From the NCBI GenBank assembly GCA_023935145.1, contig CM043699.1, forward strand, positions 124,385,036 through 124,449,035: a stretch of 64,000 nt of DNA. Direction: 5' to 3'. The stretch comes from Bretschneidera sinensis (lineage: Eukaryota > Streptophyta > Magnoliopsida > Brassicales > Akaniaceae). Below the pieces are notes generated by a model. The model saw nothing but the letters and a program-made list of their open reading frames with translations. It ran no database searches and was not told the DNA's origin. Each line of letters starts with the position of its first letter. Within the stretch, counting starts at the first letter, position 1. Of this stretch, positions 56,101 to 64,000 are shown one piece after another. Position numbers and translations under genes: made by a program.

Positions 56101-58561
56101 GTGTGTATAGACTACCGTAAACTGAACGCTGCCATAAGGAAGGATCATTTTCCACTCCTATTTATTGATCAGATGGTGGAGTGTTTGGCTGGGCACAAGT
56201 ATTATTTTTTTTTGGATGGTTATTCTAGATATATAACTAGGTCCCCGTGGACCCCGAAGATCAGGAGAAGACAACATTTACCTGTCCTTTTGGGACATTC
56301 GCCTGCCGTCGCATGCCCTTTGAGTTATGCAATGCACCTGCTACTTTTCAGCGGTGCATGGTCAGCATATTCTCTGACATGGTGGAGCATTCTTTAGAGA
56401 TTTTCATGGATGACTTCTCCGTCTTTGGTTCATCATTTGAGGAGTGTCTACAACATCTCACTTTGGTTTTAGTGCGGTGCAAGGAGAAGAACTTGGTGCT
56501 TAATTGGGAGAAGTGCCATTTTATGGTCAAGCAAGGTATTGTACTAGGGCACGTCATATCTCATCGAGGGATTGAGGTCGACAAAGCAAAGGTGGACCTG
56601 ATTTCCAACCTTCCACCCCTACGTACAGTGAAGGAGGTTCGATCATTTTTGGGCCATATAGGATTCTATATGCGATTTATCTAGAATTTCAGCAAGATCG
56701 CCCGGCCCTTGTGCAAGTTATTAATGAAAGATGCCCCATTTTTATTTGATGAAGATTGTAAGAAAGTATTTGGGGATCTAAAGAAGATTCTGACGTCCAC
56801 ACCCATTATTCAGCCACCAAACTGGGGTGTGCCTTTTGAAATTATGTGTGACGCATCAGACTATGCTGTTGGAGTTGTTTTGGGGCAGCGTGTTGATAAA
56901 CTTTCCCGTGTTATCTATTATGCAAGTCGAACTCTAAACGACGCACAACTCAATTACTCTACCACTGAGAAGGAGTTGCTAGCAGTCGTTTTTGCATTAG
57001 ACAAGTTCATATCCTACTTGTTAGGATCTAAAGTCATTATCTACTCGGACCATGCAGCATTGAAGTATCTTTTCTCTAAAAAAGATGCTAAATCTCGTCT
57101 TATCCGATGGATCTTACTACTTCCAAAGTTCGACATAGAGATTCGGGATAAGAAAGGTTCCGAAAATGTGGTGGCAGACCATTTGTCTAGGTTGATAGTG
57201 GATTTCACCGAGGCCACCACTCACATTTCTGAGACCTTTCCTGATGAGCAATTGATGCATATTGCTCATAATCCCGCGCCATTATTTGCTGATATGGTGA
57301 ACTATCTTGTCACCGGATAAATGCCTTTACATTGGGGGCGATAAGATAAATCAAAGTTTTTGGCCATGGTAAAACATTTTTTTTGGGATGATCCTTACCT
57401 GTTCAAGTATTGTCCCGATCAGATCATCAGAATGTGTATTCCTGAGCATGACCAATCTAATATCATCACCTTTTGTCATGATCATGCTTGTGGAGGCCAT
57501 TTCAGTGCTAAAAAGACCGCTGCGAAGATTTTGCAGTGCAGATTCTATTGGCCTACCCTGTTCCGAGACTCTCACACTTACTGTATATCTTGTGAGCGTT
57601 GCCAAAAGCTAGGGAGTATTTCTAGGAAGAATATGATGCCGCTTAACCCCATTCTGATTGTTGAGATTTTTGACGTGTAGGGCATTGATTTTATGGGACT
57701 TTTCCCAAACTCCTTTGGCTATCTGTACATTCTAGTTGTTGTGGACTATCTGTCCAAAAGGGTGGAAGCAGTTACATGCAAGACCAATGACCATAGAGTT
57801 GTGGTCTAGTTTTTGAAGAACAATATCTTTGCTCATTTTGGTACGCCTCGAGCAATTATAAGTGAAGGAGGTAAGCCCTTTTGCAACAGGATTTTTGAGC
57901 AATTGATGAAGAAGTATTTCATCACACACAAAGTTGCCACCCCGTATCACCCACAGACGAGTGGACAAGTGGAAATTTCCAATCGCGAGATTAAGCACAT
58001 TTTGGAGAAAACTGTGAACCCTAATAAAAAGGACTGGTCTCTGCGATTGACTGATGCACTGTGGGCATATTGAACAGCATTTAAGACACCAATTGGCATG
58101 TCTCCATATCGTATTGTGTATGGAAAAGCCTGTCATCTTCCAGTCGAATTAGAGCATAGAGCCTATTGGGCTATCAAACAGCTGAACTTTAATCTTTTGA
58201 AGGCTGGTTCCCAAAGGAAGCTCCAACTCAATGAATTAGAGGAGCTACAAAATGATGCATATGAGTGTGCACGGTCATACAAAGCACAAATGAAGAAGAC
58301 TCATGACCAAAACATTTTGAGCCGGGTCAAAAAGTTCTTCTTTACAACTCATGCCTGCATCTCTTCCCAAGCAAGCTCAAGTCTCGATGGACCGGCCCCT
58401 TTATTATTCGGTCAGTTTTTTCTCATGGGGCCATCAAGATTGATGATCTAAAGAATGGTAGCACTTTCAAGGTAAATGGACAGAGGCTAAAACCATTCTT
58501 GGAATTGAGGAGTCCGGACATTGAGACAATATTGTTGATAGATCCTATTTACTCCGATTGA
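53112..58561 (+). pseudogene. gag-pol: gag-pol polyprotein of D, frameshifted
   Basis: ATG 53112 (MLGQRSLNLELTPLDPDLER). Gag core (NPYSHVKKFKDICATYKFQN, RARA then stop) at 53400-53850; knuckle CSICASPMHLAQNF (last Cys is Phe) near 54070; protease LLDLGASVNLLP near 55090; RT WRVCIDYRKLN near 56095 and FMDDFSVFGSS near 56406; RNase H CDASDYAVGVVL, TEKELLA, SDHAALKYL at 56849-57060; integrase HHCC 57475-57610, first Asp in GIDFMGLF (57683), second in the AIISEGG position is Glu, catalytic Glu in [11 protein letters not shown]-terminal domain to TGA 58559-58561. Frameshifts near 53233, at an 8-G run (53816-53823), between 54640 and 55060, near 56230 and near 58325, plus several stops. Confidence 0.9.
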
Positions 58562-59801
58562 GTGTTATCTACTAAGGAGAGTCTGGCTGAAGACTTTAAA
58601 CTTAGCGCTCACGGGAGGCACCCCACAGCTTATCCTTTTTGTTTGTTTATTATTTTACATATTTATGATTAATGTTTGTTTCCAGTTTTTTTTGTTTTCC
58701 AGTCTTTATTTTTCAGGGACAACGCGTACTTTAGATCAAGTTTGGGGGTATGCTATGAGCCATACCAGTCCAGATAGTTCTCCGTATCGCAGGTCAACTC
58801 TTTCCATATTATTCACACATTGGGGTCAATGTGTAATTTAAGTTTGGGGGTATGGGAGACATATTACACACACTTTGTCCTAATTTGTTAGTGTTTTTTT
58901 TAATGCATGCTCATGTTATTTTGAAATTTTGGTTGATCTAAACAATTTCTGTGATGTGATTCATTGGTGAGCTTAAATTTTGGAACACATGATCTGTTGA
59001 TAAAGTTTTAAAATTTAGTTACTTACTTGAGGCATTTGAGAATTCACATGTTTGATCTCTAATCTAACACGAGCATATTAGTACGTATTATATAAGGTAT
59101 GACATGTGATTTTAATGTGTACGTTTCTGTCTTAATTGAAACAGGATGACTTGTTGGATTAACACTTTGGCATATAAAAAAAAAGAAAAAAAAATGAAAA
59201 TGATGATCATAAATAAACTTTTCACTGAGTAACTGGACCTCTTGCCTCAGTAAGCAGTGAGTGTTCACGTCAAAAGGTTGGAATTTTGTTTAATAGTATT
59301 AAGGCCAGTTTAATTTCGTAGCCTTTTTTACTCGAATTAATAAGTCCAAAGGGGTGTCTGTACATCTAATGCCCTAACACCATCTGGTTTGGGAGTCATT
59401 GACTCAACACTCGCTACATGGGTCAATTAGAAAGCTTAAGGAAACTAAACATAACAGAGCCTTACAAAAAAGAGAAGAAAATAAAAACTATGCCATTTTC
59501 GTTCATTCTGATGGGAAATGCGGTGAATCTTAAGACATAGAGACCTTACATATTAGACTCATTCAGAAGCTTCATTTTTGTTTGCTAATTCACTTCACAC
59601 TGAGTCAGACTTATGATGCATTAACCTGCCTTTTGTAAGTAATTAGATTTTAAAATTTCTATTTATTGCGAAGATGGGTTTATCTTTTTAAGCTTGCTCA
59701 TGAATCATTATCATGGTGGTGTGTGCTCCTAAAATCTTTGGATACCATGAGTTATGAACTTATCTTTATATTCTTTGTTTTTCATTTAGTTTTTAGTTTC
59801 G
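58562..59801 (+). other. 3' non-coding region of D
   Basis: Post-stop motif (58585-58626), PPT-like tract (58738-58751), hairpin CACATTG/CAATGTG (58816-58833) with AAGTTTGGGGGT (58840-58852), one copy of the ~60-nt module (59217-59283), degenerate TTAGGG hairpin (about 59345-59376). No ORF. Confidence 0.75.
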
Positions 59802-59841
59802 TATTGCTATGGGACTAGCAATATGTAAGTTTGGGGGTATT
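59802..59841 (+). promoter_or_regulatory. Stem-loop and PPT of D
   Basis: TATTGCTA (59802-59809)/TAGCAATA (59816-59823) around TGGGAC, then AAGTTTGGGGGTATT to the LTR. Confidence 0.88.
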
Positions 59842-61197
59842 TGATGAGTGCTAAATATTACGTGTTTTAGCCCCTTAGTTTACATTTGTTGAGTTCTTAG
59901 TTATGTTATTTCGTGCCATTTTATCTATTTTCTGTGTTTTCTATGTTTTTATAGGTTTTGGAATAAAATGAAGCAATGTGGAAACTACAGGGCTTAAAGA
60001 GCAAAAGCTGAGGATGCCTAGTGCGATCGAGCGCACAGGACTTACGATCGATCGCACATGCGATTGTGCGCACAAGACATGAGATCAATCGCACCTGCGC
60101 TCGAGCGCACCAGACTTGCGATCGATCGCAAGTGACTCACATATCCCACACTAGAGAGGAAACAACAACAGTATCATATATATTGCAGCACATTGTGATG
60201 CGCTCGAGTGCAAAAGGGTTGCGATCAATCGCAAGTGATTCGCACATCCCACATCGGATAGGAAGAACTTACAGTGCGCCAGACACATTGCATCGCACCA
60301 TGCTGTGATCGATGGTACTAGACTTGCGATCGATCGCAAAGGACCACTATCCCACATCGAATTTACAGCTCACTGTACTCTGGGAATTCCCTTATATAAA
60401 CACTACCTCACTTCATTATTCAGTGTGCAGTCTGGTGGATTTCTACTAGCATTCTAGTAGATTTCCTAAGGGTTTTTGCCACCACCGGGGGAAGTGCTGC
60501 CCAACAGCGTGTGGAATTTATCCTAATGTACAGTCAGTTTTAATTCTTTTCAAGTTTTTAATGCTTCGCACTTTTTATTGTGAAATTTAGTTTCATGATC
60601 ATGAGTGGCTAAAATCTTCAGCTAAGGTTGAAGATGAAGCCTCGCCATTGTTTAGCATTATATTTTCAGATATGTTCATACAATTCTGATATGTTTAGTT
60701 TAAATGTTCTATTTCAACTGTTTGAGTAAATTCTTACGATTGATAGTTTTTAATTGTTCTGTTGGATATTCTGCGTGATTCATCTGATGGATACATCGAA
60801 TCCTTTTAGATTAAATTGGATTTCCTTTGTGATTTGTAAAAGCGGATACATTGGATGCTTTTGGTTTAATTGGGATATTCGTTGTTTTTTGTTTAAGTTG
60901 GATTCATGGAATGTTTTGATAGATTATTTTTATATAGAACATGAAGATATATGCTTTACTTTGGTTGGGTGGATTCAGAAACCTTCGTGTTTTCATCATT
61001 AGTTATTAAATCAATTTAGTTAAGTTTATATTTGTTTTGCAAAAATATAATTCACAATTCGGAACTAGGTTAAAATAAGGTTAGTTTAGATAAAAATCTA
61101 TTTTCACAATGCATTCCCTGTGGATTCGACCTCGCACTTGCACAACACTATATTGCAAACGATTCGTGTGCTTGCGAGTAATTTAAAACTCACAACA
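59842..61197 (+). repeat. 3' LTR of D
   Basis: 1356 bp, TGATGAGTGCTAAATATTAC ... CTCACAACA. TATATAA at 60393-60399. Near-identical to the 5' LTR except for one extra palindrome unit in U3 and scattered substitutions. Confidence 0.95.
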
Positions 61198-61353
61198 GGG
61201 CTCTACCCGATCCTAACCCTCTTGCCTTCCTTGCTCTACCTGAACCGAATTTTCTTTGATGCTATGCTCCATATAAACCGGGCTGGTTTGCTCACTTTTC
61301 CTTGCAAGGTTAGTTTTATCCAAATAGGGAAATAATAGCTCATTAAATATGAC
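61198..61353 (-). pseudogene. Copia F hinge, end of duplication copy 1
   Basis: On the minus strand it encodes a segment with FNELLFPYLDKTNL, the linker between integrase and RT. It continues 51618 after the D insertion; at 61353/61354 it is joined abruptly to RNase H sequence of copy 2 (EVEYIAAT). Confidence 0.8.
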
Positions 61354-62966
61354 ATTCCGTTGCTGCTATATACTCTACTTCGGTTGTTGAGAGTGCTACC
61401 ACCGGCTGCAACTGAGCCTTCCAACTTATACAACATCCATTTAAGTTGAAGAAGTATGAGGTAATCAATCTTCTCTTATCTAGGTCTGCTCTATAGTTTG
61501 AATCCATATAACTTTCTAACCAGATGGACTTACCCCTCTTCTCGTAAACAAGCCCCACATCTGAGCTCCCTTTAAATACCTCAGCAACCACTTCATCCCA
61601 AGCCAATGCTCATTTTTTAAGATTACTCATAAACCTACTGAGAACACTAATAGCATGAGAAATATCGGGTCTAGTGCTTACCATGGTGAACATGACTGAT
61701 CCAAACGCACTAGAGTAAGGGACCTTTTTCATTTCCTTCTTCTCCTCATCCAAACTAGGACATTGATCACTAGAGAACTTGAAATGACCAGCAAAGGGAA
61801 TTTTTACTGGTTTACTATCCTTCATAGAGAATTTAGATATCATTTTTTCTATGTAAGAAGTCTAAGAAACCTTCAACCTATTTCTCTCCCTTTCCCGGAT
61901 TATACTCACCCCAAGGATCTTTTGAGTATGACTAAGATCCTTCATTTCAAACTCCGAACTGAGTAAAGACTTCAACCTTTCTATCCTCTCCTTGCTGCTA
62001 CCAACCAATAGCATATCATCAACATAGATGAGGATAATCACCATTTCCTTCACCTTGTGACCTTTGTAGTACAAGCATGAATCATAGTAGCTCGTCATGA
62101 AACCCAAGCTAGTTACAAAGGAATCGAACCTCTTATTCCACTGCCGAGGTGATTGCTTCAGGCCATAGAGAGATTTCTTCAATTTGCATACCAAATCCCC
62201 CCACCTTCCTTCCTCATAGCCTTTGGGTTGTCTCATATAGATGGTCTCATCAAGCTCTCTATGTAAGAACGTTGTCTTCACATCCATTTGCTCAATCTCT
62301 CAATTAAATTGGACCACCAGAGCTAACACTATCCTTATCGTCTTGTATTTCACAACCAATGAGAAATTTTTTGTGAAATCTATGCCTTCCCTTTGTGTGA
62401 ACCCCTTCGCCACTAGCCTAGCCTTATACCGAACTTTATCCCCTGGAGTGTTTACTTCATTGATCTTGTAAATCCACTTAGAATCCACAACTCTCTGTTT
62501 TTCTGGTTTAGACACCAATTCCCAAGAGTTGTTGTTCCTCAAAGAATGCATTTCCTCCTCCATAGCTAGCTTCCATCTTAACGAATCCTTATTTCTCATG
62601 GCATCACAGTAAGTTTCTGGTTCATTGTTGATTATCTCTCCTTCTGAATAAAGAGCTACTGTAATAACATTGCAAAACCGTATCTCAAAGGTGGTCTGAT
62701 CTGCCTCCTTTCCCGGTCTCTTGTGAGCTGATAATCATTTCTATTTGCTGCATCATCTCCTTCTAGTTCAGCCTCTTCTTGAGTGTCTTGAGCTTGGCCT
62801 TCATCAATGGGCTCTACCTGATCCTAACCCTATTGTTTTCCTTGCTCTACCTGAACCGAATTTTCTTTGATGCTATGCTCCATATAAACCGGGCTGGTTT
62901 GCTCACTTTCCCTTGCAGGGTTAGTTTTATCCAAATAGGGAAATAATAGCTCATTAAATATGACAT
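61354..62966 (-). pseudogene. Copia F RNase H-RT, copy 2
   Basis: It repeats the content of 50164-51618 plus 61198-61353 in the same order: RNase H (AWDEVVAEVFKGSSDVGLVY) at 61606-61354, RT end (SKFSMKDSKPVKIPFAGHF; SSAFGSVMFTMVSTRPDISH) at 61843-61610, RT core with YVDDMLLVGSS in 62287-61862 and the RT N-terminus at 62599-62300. Fewer breaks than copy 1, but stops remain at about 61860 and 62299. RT and RNase H would copy the element's RNA. Confidence 0.85.
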
Positions 62967-63999
62967 CCCTACTTATTATGAGTTAAGTTCCTTTTGGCTC
63001 TAAGGACCACAACCTATACCCCGTAACCCTTTTACCACATCCTAGAAACACACACTTTCTAGATCTTGGGCTAAGTTTATCATCATTTTGATGTGCAAAC
63101 GCAGTACATCCAAAAGTCCTAAGGTTGCTTAACTCATGGGGTTTTCCAGTCCACATCTCCTCGGGAGTCGTAAGGTCCAAAGCTCTAGAGGGTGATCTAT
63201 TAACCAAATACATAGCAATAGACACAACTTCGCCCCAAAAACACTTGGGTAAATCGAAGCTAATAATCATGCACCTAACGTTGTCCAAAATGGTCCTATT
63301 CATCCTCTCAGCAACTCCATTTTGCTGAGGGGTTTTCACAACCGTTCTATGTCTTAAAATCCCATTTAACTCACAAAATTTGTCAAAATCCTTATTGCAA
63401 AATTCTAAGCCATTATCGGTTCTCAAAACCTTAACTACCTCGCCCGATTGAGTTTCTAGCAACTTTTTCCACACCACAAACTTATTCAAAGCATCTGATT
63501 TATTTTTAAACAAATAAAACCAAACCTTTCTAGAATAGTCATCAATCAAAGAAAGAAAGTAAAGATTACCTCCTTGTGTTGGTGTTCTTGATGGCCCCCA
63601 AAGATCGGCATGAATGTAGTTAATAATACCCTTTGATTTGTGCACTATGGTGTTGAAGCTAACCCGATGTTGCTTCCTAAGAACACAACTCTCACAGAAA
63701 TCAAGTTTTTCTACCTTGTCACCAATAAGAAAACCATCATTGTTGAGAAGTTGCAGCCATTTTTTGCTTATATGTCCCAAGTGATTATGCCAAAGAATAG
63801 CCTTATCAATCTTAGCCATTAAGCTTGCTGCTTGATCCTTGATGTCAGTCTCTCCAATCATCTCATAGAGACCATCCTTTATTGCTGTTTTGATCACTAC
63901 CAAAGCTCCCTTGGTTATCTTGATCTTTCCTCCCTATGCCTTATATGTGTACCCCATGGAATCTAGTTGTCCCAATGAGATCAATTTTTTTCTCAAATC
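62967..63999 (-). pseudogene. Copia F integrase, runs off the window
   Basis: An open segment of 306 codons (63903-62983). It has the HHCC finger (WHNHLGHISKKWL ... CESCVLRKQHR), a catalytic triad of Asp in IHADLWGPSR, Asp in VLRTDNGLEFC and Glu in QQNGVAERMNRT, then the C-terminal RTFGCTAF and CVFLGCGKRVTGYRL motifs typical of Tork/Tnt1 integrases. The catalytic residues are intact. The upstream part contains a stop near 63935 and the protease and gag lie beyond 63999. It is called a pseudogene because the surrounding polyprotein is broken. Confidence 0.88.
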
Positions 64000-64000
64000 C

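Larger units (their letters stand above)
51619..61197 (+). mobile_element. Athila element D, full length, no env-position ORF
   Basis: LTRs 51619-52959 and 59842-61197, PBS, gag-pol, 3' non-coding modules, PPT. Perfect target-site duplication GGGCT (51614-51618, 61198-61202) inside copia F. The pol end is followed directly by the post-stop motif, with no room for the third ORF. Confidence 0.95.
37286..63999 (-). mobile_element. Ty1/copia element F (Tork/Tnt1-like), split by G and D
   Basis: 3' LTR 37286-38123, PPT, RNase H tail to 38396, then after G: RNase H and RT (50049-51618), after D: a polyprotein hinge (61198-61353), then a second copy of RNase H-RT (61354-62966) and integrase to the window edge. 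G's flanks are GATTC on both sides and D's GGGCT on both sides, so F is the host of both. A ~1.6 kb tandem duplication lies within it. Confidence 0.88.

Noticed and set aside
63125..63328. Plus-strand open frame over copia integrase
   Set aside because: Antisense shadow of the recognisable integrase on the minus strand.
1..63999. A host protein-coding gene
   Set aside because: Every stretch with recognisable coding character is assigned to gag, protease, RT, RNase H, integrase or the Athila third ORF.

Overview
The window is a stretch of flowering-plant nuclear DNA made almost entirely of nested, decayed LTR retrotransposons; I find no host gene, rRNA, tRNA gene or CRISPR array. The plant call rests on Athila-lineage Ty3/gypsy elements (primer-binding sites complementary to the 3' end of plant tRNA-Asp, a 'putative plant transposon protein' env-position ORF, FMDD reverse transcriptases), Tork/Tnt1-like Ty1/copia elements and a Tat-type gypsy gag-pro fragment. 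Species cannot be read from this. Deep nesting with no genes fits pericentromeric heterochromatin (inference).

Layout. 1-7955: Athila element A (+), 5' end outside the window, carrying a reverse-oriented solo LTR at 5075-6303. 7956-20520: copia Cop1 (+), interrupted by Athila B (+, 9055-17842). 20521-22085: Tat gag-pro relic. 22086-27431: small, internally deleted Athila C (+). 27432-29282: copia Cop2 (+) leader, gag and protease. 29283-31303: 3' end of Athila H (-). 31304-37285: internally deleted Athila E (-), its 5' LTR cut by a copia. 37286-63999: copia F (-), Tork-like, split by Athila G (-, 38397-50048, target-site duplication GATTC) and Athila D (+, 51619-61197, duplication GGGCT). Reading outward, {G and D} lie in F, F in E, E in H, H in Cop2.

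Coding state. Every gag-pol is a pseudogene. G is best preserved: one reading frame of about 1,800 codons with about fourteen stops and no frameshift that I can see. D has a full gag-pol with several frameshifts. B, C and E lack RT, RNase H and integrase and look non-autonomous. A, B and G carry an env-position ORF; C, D and E do not.

The most interesting signal is non-coding. (1) Several unrelated LTR families each carry a short GC-rich degenerate repeat array just upstream of the TATA box, each family with its own word. (2) The R-U5 part of the B, C and G LTRs holds a set of hairpins presenting a near-identical loop (GTAGATACCATG), with compensatory stem changes. (3) A hairpin with a GGGA-type loop followed by a polypurine tract occurs twice per element, once at the true PPT and once about 1 kb upstream. 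(4) A duplicated ~60-nt motif and a TTAGGG/CCCTAA hairpin are conserved in the 3' non-coding region. Together these look like cis-acting RNA signals shared by autonomous and non-autonomous members.
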